Source: Mycobacterium paraffinicum (GTDB lineage: Bacteria; Actinomycetota; Actinomycetes; Mycobacteriales; Mycobacteriaceae). From it: a stretch of DNA of 64,000 nt. The position numbers and the translations under genes were made by a program. The notes under the pieces are model-generated. The model was not told the origin of the DNA. It did not search any database and saw only the letters and a list, made by a program, of their open reading frames with translations. Positions 1 to 7,581 of this stretch are shown here, piece after piece. Positions within the stretch are counted from its first letter, which is position 1; every line of letters starts with the position of its first letter. The DNA is taken from the NCBI RefSeq assembly GCF_001907675.1, contig NZ_MPNT01000007.1:62001-126000 (forward strand), given 5' to 3'.

Positions 1-1017
1 CAGCAGGATCTTCACGTCGTCGCCCGACCGCGACGCGGCGGTGGCGTAGCCCTTCGCCGCGTCCTCCAACGGCAGGGTGGTCGTGAAGATGCCGTCGACG
101 TCCAGTCGCCCGGACTGCAGCAGCGGGATCAATTCGGGCCAGGTGCGCTGCACGGGGGCGGTCGTCATGCGCAGGGTGATGCTGCGGATCAGGCAGCCCA
201 GGGCGTTGAGCGGAAACGGATTCATGTCGTGCACACCGACAACCGAGACGGTGCCGCCGGGCCGCACCGCGTTGAGCGCGTCCGTCAGCGACGCGTCCGT
301 GGCGACGGCGTCGATCACCGCGTCCGCTCCCCGGCCTCCGGTGGCGTCGAGAATCGCCCCGACCGCGGGCGCCTTGAGCGGCGTTGCCCCCCACTTGGCG
401 GCGCGGTCCAGCCGCCCGTCCACCTGGTCGACCGCGAAAACCGTTGCGGCGCCTTGGAACAGCGCGCTGCGCAGCGAACATAGCCCGACCGCGCCCAGGC
501 CGATGACCGCGACGGTGCCGCCGAACGGAATGTCAGCGCGTTGCGCCGCCGCCCAGCCGGTGGCGAGGTTGTCGGTGAGCAGCAGCGCCTGTTCGGTACT
601 GATCGCGTCCGGCATCTTGAGCAGCTGGAAGTCGACCGCGGGCACGGCCAGCAGATCGGCCTGCGCCCCACCGAGCATGCCTCCCCCAAAGATCTGGAAG
701 CCGTTGTGGCACATGACCGGATCGCGCGTGGCGCAGCCCGCGCAGGCGCCGCACCCGGTCACCGACGACACCATGACGAGGTCGCCCACCTCGACGGTAT
801 GCACTTGCGGTCCCGCCTCGACCACGGTGCCGATCGCTTCATGCCCCAGCGCAATCGGCTCGGGCATCGGGAAATCGGCCTCGTAGAAGTGCAAGTCGGA
901 TCCACAGATGCCGGCGGCGGTGACCTCGACGATCGCCCCGTCGGGGCCGGGAAGGGCGGGATCGGGCCGGGTGTCGACCCGGATGCTGTGGGGCCCGTCG
1001 ACGACTACCGTACGCAT
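1..1017 (-). CDS. Zinc-dependent alcohol dehydrogenase, 3' end cut by window edge
   Basis: 339 residues are visible from an ATG at 1017; the stop codon lies beyond the window. It is a medium-chain zinc dehydrogenase that should oxidise an alcohol with NAD(P). The N-terminal GroES-like part has the catalytic-zinc motif CGSDLHFYE and GHEAIG, followed by the four-cysteine structural-zinc loop (CGACAGC...DPVMC). The Rossmann motif VIGLGAVGL follows in the middle of the chain. It starts 10 bases after the stop of the monooxygenase gene on the same strand, so the two are very likely one operon and may process the same ketone/alcohol substrate. The substrate cannot be told from sequence. Confidence 0.9.
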   Translation of the reverse strand, partial: MRTVVVDGPHSIRVDTRPDPALPGPDGAIVEVTAAGICGSDLHFYEADFPMPEPIALGHEAIGTVVEAGPQVHTVEVGDLVMVSSVTGCGACAGCATRDPVMCHNGFQIFGGGMLGGAQADLLAVPAVDFQLLKMPDAISTEQALLLTDNLATGWAAAQRADIPFGGTVAVIGLGAVGLCSLRSALFQGAATVFAVDQVDGRLDRAAKWGATPLKAPAVGAILDATGGRGADAVIDAVATDASLTDALNAVRPGGTVSVVGVHDMNPFPLNALGCLIRSITLRMTTAPVQRTWPELIPLLQSGRLDVDGIFTTTLPLEDAAKGYATAASRSGDDVKILL

Positions 1018-1027
1018 ATTGGCGTGC

Positions 1028-2959
1028 TCACTTCCCTTGCCGCACCACGAATTGAGACCAGTCGGGCTCGCGCACCGCGGCCCAGTACTCGTTGAGCCGC
1101 CACGGACTGACGGTATGGATCTCACCGTCGGCGTTCTTGAAGTAGGAGTGTTTGACCGCGGGGTGCGCCCACACCATCTTCTTGATCTGGGTCTGCGTCC
1201 GCTCGTGCCACGCGGTCGCCGCGTCGGGCTTCGGCTCCAGTGAATGCACACCGGCCTGCGCCAGCCGCGCCAGGCACTGGTCGATGTAACGCATCTGCAG
1301 TTCGGACTGGAAGATCAGGCTGCCTCCGTGGGCGAGGTGGGTACCGGGCCCGTAGATGATGAACAGGTTGGGGAACTTCGGGACGGTGACGCCGAGGTAG
1401 GCGTACGGACGGCTCCCCCACATCTCGCGCAGGTCGACCCCGTCGCGGCCGGTGATCTTCAGCGGCCACAACACGTCGGTGTGCCGGAATCCCGTGGCGT
1501 ACACGATGATATCGGCGTCGTGCGTCTCGCCGTCCTCGGTGACGATGCCGCGCGGGGTGATCCGCCGGATGGGCGTGCGCACCAAATCGACGTTGTCGCG
1601 TTGCAGCGTCTGCAGCCAGCTGCCGTTGTCCTGCAAAGTCCGTTTGCCGCAGGCGGGGTAGTCCGGCATCACCTTGCTCAACAGCTCGTGCCCTTCACCC
1701 ACCTGGCTGGTGATCCATTGGGAGAACATCATCTGGGCGGCGGCGTTGATGTCGCTGACGGCGTGGTCCTGGTCGGCGTAGTCCGGGTCGCTTTCCGCCG
1801 CGTCCAGGCCCTTGTCGGACCCGGGCCAGAGGACCAGGAAGCGGTACCACCGTCCGTAGAACGGCAGGTGGCGCATGGCCCAGCGCATCCCCTCGCCGAC
1901 CTCGTCGTGGTACATCGGGTTGGGGAACATCCACTGCGCGGTCCGCTGAAAGACGGTGAGGTGCCCGACCCGCGGGGCGATGGCGGGGGCGATCTGGAAG
2001 CCGCTGGCGCCGGCGCCGATCAGCGCGACCCGCTTGCCGCTCACGTCGACCGAGTGGTCCCAGGCGGCGGAGTGGAATGAAGGCCCCGCGAAGCTGTCAG
2101 CCCCGTCGAAGGGGGGAATGTTCGGACGGTTGAGCTGGCCGACCGCGGTGATCAGGGCGCGGGCGCGCACGGTGTTCGTCTGGCCGTCGGCGCCGCGCAG
2201 CCGGATGCTCCAGGTGGCGTCGTCGTCGACCCACTCGGCGGCCAGCACCTCCGTGTTCCATAGGACGTGTTCGGCCAGGTCGTGCTTCGCCATGACCTTC
2301 GTGAAGTAGTCCTGCAGTTCGTGCTGCTCGGCGAAGAAGTGTGTCCAATCGTTATTGGGTTCGAAGCTGTAGCAATAGAAGTGGTTGGCCACGTCGACCC
2401 TGGCACCGGGATAGCTGTTCTCCCACCAGGTTCCGCCCGGCCCGGCGTTCTTCTCCACGATGGTGAACGGCATGTTGGTCTGCTTGAGACGGATCCCCGC
2501 GAGGATGCCTGATTCGCCGCAGCCGACGACGAGGACCGGGATCTCCGCCGCGCTCTCGGCCGGCAGGGCATGCGGGCGGCGGGGATCGACGCCGTCGAGG
2601 TCCATCTCTTCCAGGATCAGTGGCAGGTAATCGTCGGTCACGTGCTCGCAGGCGGCCCAGTCCATCATCTCGCGAATGAGGTCGAGGCTCAAAGGCTTTG
2701 GCTCGGGGCAACCGCGGTCCCGATAGTCGATGATCGCCGGCAGGGCCGCCGCGCGCGCCCGCGCCTTGTCCTCCTCGGACATGAACCCCTGAATCTCGTT
2801 GAGGAAGACCCCCATCTGCTTGAAGTCGCGGATGAATCGGGGGTCTCCGGTGATGTGCACCAGCGACAGCAACAGCGTCGGGATGCTGACGTCCGCGAGG
2901 GCGGCCTCGATCTCCGCCGTGGACGTGGTGAAGGGATCGCCGGCGTAGGCGCTGCGCAT
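1028..2959 (-). CDS. Flavin-containing Baeyer-Villiger-type monooxygenase
   Basis: About 643 residues. It should insert oxygen into a ketone using FAD and NADPH. The FAD motif VVGCGESG (near residue 140), a second dinucleotide motif LIGAGASG (near 320), and between them the family fingerprint F-A-G-x3-H-x3-W-D (FAGPSFHSAAWD) are all present. The roughly 130-residue N-terminal extension is typical of the long actinobacterial branch of this family. The frame stays open to a TTG at 2992, but I chose the ATG at 2959. AGAGGA lies 8 bases upstream of that ATG, whereas the TTG would overlap the palindrome at 2990-3018. It is the first gene of an operon with the alcohol dehydrogenase. The substrate is unknown. 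Confidence 0.93.
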   Translation of the reverse strand: MRSAYAGDPFTTSTAEIEAALADVSIPTLLLSLVHITGDPRFIRDFKQMGVFLNEIQGFMSEEDKARARAAALPAIIDYRDRGCPEPKPLSLDLIREMMDWAACEHVTDDYLPLILEEMDLDGVDPRRPHALPAESAAEIPVLVVGCGESGILAGIRLKQTNMPFTIVEKNAGPGGTWWENSYPGARVDVANHFYCYSFEPNNDWTHFFAEQHELQDYFTKVMAKHDLAEHVLWNTEVLAAEWVDDDATWSIRLRGADGQTNTVRARALITAVGQLNRPNIPPFDGADSFAGPSFHSAAWDHSVDVSGKRVALIGAGASGFQIAPAIAPRVGHLTVFQRTAQWMFPNPMYHDEVGEGMRWAMRHLPFYGRWYRFLVLWPGSDKGLDAAESDPDYADQDHAVSDINAAAQMMFSQWITSQVGEGHELLSKVMPDYPACGKRTLQDNGSWLQTLQRDNVDLVRTPIRRITPRGIVTEDGETHDADIIVYATGFRHTDVLWPLKITGRDGVDLREMWGSRPYAYLGVTVPKFPNLFIIYGPGTHLAHGGSLIFQSELQMRYIDQCLARLAQAGVHSLEPKPDAATAWHERTQTQIKKMVWAHPAVKHSYFKNADGEIHTVSPWRLNEYWAAVREPDWSQFVVRQGK

Positions 2960-2989
2960 CGAGCCGATCCTCTCGGTGACGGGGGTTCC

Positions 2990-3018
2990 CAATTACGCGA
3001 CGTACCGTGTCGTAATTG
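2990..3018. promoter_or_regulatory. Palindromic operator upstream of the monooxygenase operon
   Basis: CAATTACG and CGTAATTG form a perfect 8-bp inverted repeat with a 13-base centre, and three further inner pairs match (11 of 14 pairs in all). The site lies 31 bases upstream of the chosen ATG of the monooxygenase. Its size and AT-rich arms are like operators of TetR-family repressors, which often control such operons. No regulator gene is adjacent, so the binding protein is unknown. Confidence 0.55.
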
Positions 3019-3067
3019 GCAGCACTACGCTACCCGCTGGCCACGGAGCGGATCAATAGTGTGGCCG

Positions 3068-4435
3068 CTACGGCGGGTCGTCGTCCTCGTCCCCGCCTGA
3101 CATCAGCTTCTCGGGGTGGTGGAAAGTGTTGGTGCGCGGTCGCCCGCGGTCAAGGTGTGGTGGTGGTATCCATTCGGTTTCGCCGTCGGCACGTCTTCGG
3201 GTGGTCCAGCCCTTCTCGAGGAGCCGGTGGTGCGGTCCGCAGGCCAGGGTGAGTTGGTCGATGTCGGTGCGGTGCGTGTCCGCCCAGACTTGGACGTGGT
3301 GGACTTCGCAGTAGTAGCCCGGTACATCACAACCGGGATGGGAACAGCCGCGGTCCTTGGCGTACAGGACAATTCGCTGGCCGGGCGAGGCCAGACGCTT
3401 GCCGTGATAGAGCGCCACCGCTTCACCCTTGTCGAAGACGGCCAAGTAGTGATGGGCGTGGCGGGCCAGGCGGATCACGTCGGACATCGGCAAGATGGTG
3501 CCCCCGCCGGTCAAGCCCTTACCGGCGGCGGCTTCCAACTCGGCGAGAGTGGTGGTCACGACGATGGAGGCCGGCAGGCCGTTGTGCTGGCCCAGTTTGC
3601 CGCTTGCCAGCGTTGCTCTCAATGCGGCGTTGAGGCCGTCGTGGTTGCGCTGTGCGGCCGTGCGGGTGTCCCGCTGCACCGCCTCTTCGGGCGGGGCGCC
3701 ATCGATGACCGGGGTGTCGTCGTCGGGGTTGCACATGCCGGGTGCGGCGAGTTTGGCGAGCACCGCCTCCCAGGTGGCGCGGGCTTCGGGGGTCAGCCAA
3801 CCGCTGAGGCGCGACATGCCGTCGCCGTCCTGGGTGCCCAGGGTCAGGCCGCGGCGGCGCGCGCGGTCTTGGTCGGTGAACTGTCCGTCGGGGTTGAGGT
3901 AGCAGGTGATGCGATCGGCGACTTTTCGCAGGCCTTCCGGGCGCTGCACGCCGGCCCAGCGGGCGAGGTCGGCCTCGGCGGCTTCGCGGGTGGGGTCGTC
4001 GACCCAGCTCGGCAGCTCGTCGAAGAAGCGGTGGATGACCGTGAGGTGGGATGCGCCGATATGGCCGGCGCGTTGGGCCGCCGCGGTGGCCGCATACCGC
4101 GGCGCGAGTGGTTCGCCGGTCAGTGTGCGCCGTGCGCCGAGGGTGCGGGCGTCAGCGATCCGGCGATGGGCTTCGCCGCGGGTGATCCGTAGCCGGTCGG
4201 ACAGCACGTGGGCGAACTTGCCGCCGAGTTCGGCCGGGTTGGCTTGGCTGTCGATCTGGTTGATCAGCTCGTGGCCGGCCGCGGGTAGCCGTCGCACTTC
4301 GCGTTCCAGCAGTTCGAGGTGGGCGAAGCGTTCCGGGGTGGTCAGCGCATCGTAGGAATGGCCGAGTACGCGGGAGACGGCGTCACTCAGCGCGGCGTAA
4401 TCCGCGGCGATCTCCTCGCGACTACTCGAACGCAT
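3068..4435 (-). CDS. 13E12-repeat family protein (DUF222 plus HNH nuclease domain)
   Basis: 455 residues from the ATG at 4435. The first ~300 residues match the DUF222 region of the mycobacterial 13E12 family. Near residues 360-410 an HNH-type module is visible: [10 protein letters not shown], then EVHHVQ, then [14 protein letters not shown], with paired Cys/His for a structural metal. The family is multi-copy in mycobacteria and several M. tuberculosis members are known to be LexA-regulated. Here a perfect LexA box covers the start codon. The open frame continues 38 codons further upstream, but that extension (proline/glycine-rich, through the -10 and the LexA box) is not like the family start. 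The biochemical role is not established; it may be a DNA-damage-induced nuclease. Confidence 0.9.
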   Translation of the reverse strand: MRSSSREEIAADYAALSDAVSRVLGHSYDALTTPERFAHLELLEREVRRLPAAGHELINQIDSQANPAELGGKFAHVLSDRLRITRGEAHRRIADARTLGARRTLTGEPLAPRYAATAAAQRAGHIGASHLTVIHRFFDELPSWVDDPTREAAEADLARWAGVQRPEGLRKVADRITCYLNPDGQFTDQDRARRRGLTLGTQDGDGMSRLSGWLTPEARATWEAVLAKLAAPGMCNPDDDTPVIDGAPPEEAVQRDTRTAAQRNHDGLNAALRATLASGKLGQHNGLPASIVVTTTLAELEAAAGKGLTGGGTILPMSDVIRLARHAHHYLAVFDKGEAVALYHGKRLASPGQRIVLYAKDRGCSHPGCDVPGYYCEVHHVQVWADTHRTDIDQLTLACGPHHRLLEKGWTTRRRADGETEWIPPPHLDRGRPRTNTFHHPEKLMSGGDEDDDPP

Positions 4436-4447
4436 GTTCGAATGATA
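4426..4447 (-). promoter_or_regulatory. LexA (SOS) box overlapping a leaderless start, with -10 element
   Basis: 4426-4441 reads TCGAAC-N4-GTTCGA, the exact mycobacterial SOS box. On the minus strand the four-base spacer is ATGC and contains the start codon of the 13E12/HNH gene. A -10 hexamer TATCAT (4447 down to 4442) ends 6 bases before that ATG, placing the transcription start on or next to the A of ATG. LexA bound here would cover the start point and block a leaderless transcript. Confidence 0.85.
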
Positions 4448-4656
4448 TGCCTGGCCACCGACAACTCCCCGGGCCAAGCGACCGAGGAGGGGTGGTGGAG
4501 GGCCCCGAATGAGACCGTCGCGGTTGCCCCGCCCTGCCCCGCGCCACACCCCTGAAACTGAAGTGGCAGAAGTGATTCCATTTCGACGCGGCGCTGGGAA
4601 ACAATGGGGTCCACGTCGACGCGTGCTCCCAGCGAGCCGCAGATGGAGGAATCGTC

Positions 4657-5121
4657 ATGGCCTCGGTACTCACGGCCTGCGCCGGATTCCTGCTCGCCGT
4701 CCTCTGGATGGATCTGATCTTCGACGTGCAGGTGCTCCGCTTCCGTTCCGCGCCAATGGATCTGCCTGAGGAGGTGCTCGCCTCCATCGCGGCTTACTAC
4801 CATCGCGCGACCACCACGTCTCGCCCGATGAGCCGGCTGATCGCCGTCGTGATGGTAATTCTATTGGGGGCGTTGACCTACGAGTCCGCCCGTGGGCTGG
4901 AACCGTGGTGGCTGCTGGTGCTGTCGGCCGGGCTCGCCGGGCTTGCGATCATGCTGGCGCTGACCCAGACCGTCCCCGACGCCGTGCGGCTCGGGCGACG
5001 GACGGACGGTCCGCCCGAGCAGACCCGGCTGGCGCGCTCCGTTTGCCGGGATCACCTGGTTTGCGCCGGCTGCATGTCCGCGTTCGCGCTGCTGTGGGTC
5101 GCGCGCAGCGTGGCGGTTTGA
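4657..5121 (+). CDS. Conserved hypothetical integral membrane protein
   Basis: 154 residues starting at an ATG with GGAGGA about 7 bases upstream. Four hydrophobic segments are visible: residues ~5-22, ~62-78, ~84-103 and ~135-152. Between the third and fourth is a polar stretch rich in Arg and Asp (VPDAVRLGRRTDGPPEQ), probably cytoplasmic. No enzymatic motif is seen. It stands alone between the divergent 13E12 gene and the nitronate monooxygenase. I do not recognise a function. Confidence 0.75.
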   Translation: MASVLTACAGFLLAVLWMDLIFDVQVLRFRSAPMDLPEEVLASIAAYYHRATTTSRPMSRLIAVVMVILLGALTYESARGLEPWWLLVLSAGLAGLAIMLALTQTVPDAVRLGRRTDGPPEQTRLARSVCRDHLVCAGCMSAFALLWVARSVAV

Positions 5122-5193
5122 GCGGCCGACGGGTCGTAGTGACAAAACGCAGGTCAGGACCCCCTGGCCACGTCAATGCCGTGCGTACTAAAC

Positions 5194-5207
5194 TAGAACA
5201 CGTTTCA
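5194..5207. promoter_or_regulatory. KstR-type operator
   Basis: TAGAACACGTTTCA fits the 14-base palindrome TnnAACnnGTTnnA described for KstR, the TetR-family repressor of mycobacterial cholesterol catabolism. It lies 25 bases upstream of the ATG of the nitronate monooxygenase gene, a position suited to blocking transcription. Confidence 0.7.
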
Positions 5208-5232
5208 ATTCGGCCGCGCCCCAGGAGTAGGC

Positions 5233-6363
5233 ATGCACACCGCCATCTGCGATGAGCTTGGTATTGAGTTTCCGATTTTCGCGTTCACCCACTGTCGTGA
5301 TGTCGTGGTCGCGGTCAGCAAGGCCGGGGGGTTCGGGGTCCTCGGCGCGGTCGGCTTCACGCCCGAGCAGCTGGAGATCGAACTCAACTGGATCGACGAG
5401 AACATCGGCGACCACCCCTATGGCGTCGACATCGTCATCCCGAACAAGTACGAGGGCATGGACTCGCACCTCTCGGCCGAAGAACTCGCCGAGACGCTGC
5501 GCAAGATGGTGCCCCAGGAGCACCTCGACTTCGGCAAGAAGATCCTCGCCGACCACGGCGTGCCGATCGAGGACAGCGATGGCGACAGCCTGCAGCTCCT
5601 CGGGTGGACCGAGGCGACGGCCACGCCCCAGGTCGAGGTGGCGCTCAAGCACCCCAAGGTGAAGATGATCGCCAACGCGCTCGGCACTCCCCCGGCCGAC
5701 ATGATCAAGCACATTCACGACGCCGGGCTCAAGGTGGCGGCGCTGTGCGGCTCGCCGTCACAGGCCCGCAAGCACGCGGACGCGGGCGTCGACATCATCA
5801 TCGCCCAGGGCGGTGAGGCCGGCGGCCACTGCGGTGAGGTGGGCTCGATCGTGTTGTGGCCGCAGGTGGTCAAGGAAGTCGCCCCGGTGCCGGTGCTGGC
5901 GGCCGGTGGTATCGGCAGCGGCCAGCAGATCGCGGCGGCGCTGGCGCTGGGGGCCCAAGGGGCATGGACCGGCTCGCAGTGGCTGATGGTCGAGGAATCC
6001 TCGAACACCCCGGTTCAGCAGCAGGCCTATGTCAAGGCGGGCAGCCGGGACACCGTCCGCAGCCGGTCGTTCACCGGTAAGCCGGCGCGCATGTTGCGCA
6101 ACGACTGGACCGAGGCGTGGGAGCAGCCGGACAACCCGAAGCCGCTCGGTATGCCGTTGCAGTACATGGTTTCCGGCATGGCGGTGCGGGCCACCAACAG
6201 GTACCCCAACGAGAGCGTGGACGTCGCGTTCAATCCGGTCGGTCAGGTCGTCGGTCAGTTCACCAAGGTGGAGAAGACGGCGACGGTCATCGAGCGCTGG
6301 GTCCAGGAGTACCTGGAAGCGACCAACCGGCTGGACGAGCTCAACGAGGCCGCCTCCGTCTGA
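5233..6363 (+). CDS. Nitronate monooxygenase (2-nitropropane dioxygenase-like) family protein
   Basis: 376 residues, an FMN-dependent TIM-barrel enzyme of the NMO/2-NPD family. Characteristic segments are the N-terminal GIEFPIF, the glycine-rich SKAGGFGVLGAVG (near residue 30), the QGGEAGGHCGEVGS flavin/catalytic loop (near 195) and the phosphate-binding VPVLAAGGIGSG plus ALALGAQGAWTGSQ (220-250). Its length and start resemble M. tuberculosis Rv1533. Some family members oxidise alkyl nitronates, while others are reductases or act on steroid degradation intermediates. The KstR-type site just upstream favours a lipid or steroid role, which is inference. The stop codon lies in a GTCTGAC triple repeat (6358-6378). 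Confidence 0.9.
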   Translation: MHTAICDELGIEFPIFAFTHCRDVVVAVSKAGGFGVLGAVGFTPEQLEIELNWIDENIGDHPYGVDIVIPNKYEGMDSHLSAEELAETLRKMVPQEHLDFGKKILADHGVPIEDSDGDSLQLLGWTEATATPQVEVALKHPKVKMIANALGTPPADMIKHIHDAGLKVAALCGSPSQARKHADAGVDIIIAQGGEAGGHCGEVGSIVLWPQVVKEVAPVPVLAAGGIGSGQQIAAALALGAQGAWTGSQWLMVEESSNTPVQQQAYVKAGSRDTVRSRSFTGKPARMLRNDWTEAWEQPDNPKPLGMPLQYMVSGMAVRATNRYPNESVDVAFNPVGQVVGQFTKVEKTATVIERWVQEYLEATNRLDELNEAASV

Positions 6364-6378
6364 CGTCTGACGTCTGAC
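6358..6378 (+). repeat. Three tandem GTCTGAC units across a stop codon
   Basis: The 7-base unit GTCTGAC is repeated three times without change. The first copy contains the TGA stop of the nitronate monooxygenase gene (6361-6363). It looks like replication slippage at the 3' end of the gene. Confidence 0.85.
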
Positions 6379-6385
6379 GGCGGGA

Positions 6386-6613
6386 CTAGACCTCGTCGTC
6401 GTCGAGCGCGTCGCGGCCGCTGAACATCTCCCTCGTCCGGTCGACGGCGTACGTGCCGATCTCGATCGAGTTCTGAACGATCCCACTGGCGCCGCCGGAG
6501 ATGTCACCGCGGATGATGTCGCTGGCGTGTTCGACGATGTCGGAGGCCTTTTCGACCGCGTTGGTGGCGATGTCCCTGGCCGCGTCGACCGCATCCTTCG
6601 GGGTGAAGCCCAT
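6386..6613 (-). CDS. Small hypothetical helical protein
   Basis: 75 residues from an ATG at 6613, with AGGAG about 7 bases upstream. The N-terminal half (MGFTPKDAVDAARDIATNA...) is a run of amphipathic helix with Ala, Asp, Glu and Ile at regular spacing (EKASDIVEHASDIIRGD). The C-terminus is acidic (ALDDDEV). There is no signal peptide or transmembrane segment. It is convergent with the nitronate monooxygenase and follows a small membrane protein gene on the same strand. I cannot assign a function; the helical pattern recalls stress-associated small proteins. Confidence 0.7.
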   Translation of the reverse strand: MGFTPKDAVDAARDIATNAVEKASDIVEHASDIIRGDISGGASGIVQNSIEIGTYAVDRTREMFSGRDALDDDEV

Positions 6614-6669
6614 CTCGATCTCCTCTAGTCGCAGGACGGTTGCTATGACTCTAGCCGGGCTGCGCCGGG

Positions 6670-6960
6670 CTAGTAGTTCACCAGGCTGCGCCAGTAGTCC
6701 TCGGGGATTTCGGCCCCAGACCGCAATATTCGCGCCAGGCCGACGGCCATCGCGATCCCCAGCAGGCCGAGCCACAGCCCGGTTATCCCGATGATGCCCC
6801 ACAGCACCGCGGTGACGGCGGGCCACGGCGACAGCACCGCGAGGACCGGAGCGAAAAAGAATCCCGTCCCGACGTACCACGCCGAGCCGGCACGATCGGA
6901 CGCGAGGACGAACCGCAGCCAGCGCGGGACGAGGTTGTCGCCGGGCCGGCCGTCGTTCAT
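6670..6960 (-). CDS. Small hypothetical membrane protein
   Basis: 96 residues from an ATG at 6960. Two hydrophobic helices (about residues 28-50 and 53-78) form a hairpin after a short basic N-terminus (PRWLRFVLASDRAGS). The C-terminus ends in a polar ILRSGAEIPEDYWRSLVNY. The start lies 11 bases after the stop of the secreted-protein gene upstream, so the two are probably co-transcribed, with the helical-protein gene 3' of them. Function unknown. Confidence 0.72.
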   Translation of the reverse strand: MNDGRPGDNLVPRWLRFVLASDRAGSAWYVGTGFFFAPVLAVLSPWPAVTAVLWGIIGITGLWLGLLGIAMAVGLARILRSGAEIPEDYWRSLVNY

Positions 6961-6971
6961 GATTCAGCGAC

Positions 6972-7370
6972 TCATCCGGCGGGAGGGAAGAATCCCGCCC
7001 CGGTGAACCAGCCCTCCTGCCACCCCCGCTCGCCCAGGCAGAGCATGGGCAGCCCGCGATCAGACTGCGCCGCCGCCTGCGGCCCAGGGCACTTCGCGCC
7101 GGCCTGCTGCACCCCGTACAGCGGATAGGAGATCACCCAATATCCGGTGGTGGCCGCCGGGAACTGGTTGGGCGGAGGAAAGTGGCACGCCTCGGCCTGG
7201 CCGCTGGGGCCCCGGCCGAAGATAAAGCTCTCATAGTTGTCGCACGGCGCACCCAACGACGCCTGGTAGTTCATCCCCGGCACATCGCCGTCGTATCCGG
7301 CGGCGGCGCTCGGCGCCATGCCAATCGCAATGCCCGCTACCGAAGCCGCGCTGAGCAGTTCCCGAATCAT
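6972..7370 (-). CDS. Small secreted hypothetical protein
   Basis: 132 residues from an ATG at 7370. The first ~24 residues (MIRELLSAASVAGIAIGMAP then SAAAG) form a signal peptide. The mature part has several cysteines (ASLGAPCDNYE, AEACHFPPP, AKCPGP, LPMLCLGE), probably two disulphides, and many aromatic and proline residues. It resembles the short secreted proteins common in mycobacteria. It diverges from the CYP125-like gene, and the KstR-like palindrome lies in the shared intergenic region. Function unknown. Confidence 0.78.
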   Translation of the reverse strand: MIRELLSAASVAGIAIGMAPSAAAGYDGDVPGMNYQASLGAPCDNYESFIFGRGPSGQAEACHFPPPNQFPAATTGYWVISYPLYGVQQAGAKCPGPQAAAQSDRGLPMLCLGERGWQEGWFTGAGFFPPAG

Positions 7371-7465
7371 GTTCCACCCCGCCTGTCGTCGCCGGTGACC
7401 TGCACCAAAGCATATCCATCGGGCCGCCGGCCACAAGACCGTATCGGCCGCGCGGCCCGGGAACG

Positions 7466-7479
7466 AGGAACACGTTCCA
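7466..7479. promoter_or_regulatory. KstR-like palindrome upstream of the CYP125-like gene
   Basis: AGGAACACGTTCCA matches TnnAACnnGTTnnA at every fixed base except the first (A for T), and the inner 12 bases form GGAAC-AC-GTTCC. It sits ~100 bases upstream of the P450 start in the divergent intergenic region. It shares the AACACGTT core with the site at 5194. Confidence 0.6.
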
Positions 7480-7581
7480 ATTTGTGCTCGGCGATCTTGT
7501 GCCAACGCTTCCCAACCGTGGTGCGGCAATGGTTTATTTGCACAAAGACGACTAGACCACTTCGTGATCGAGGAGCGGGCC

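Noticed and set aside
2990..2992. TTG start for the monooxygenase at 2992
   Set aside because: It would overlap the operator and lacks a ribosome site; the ATG at 2959 has AGAGGA at the right distance.
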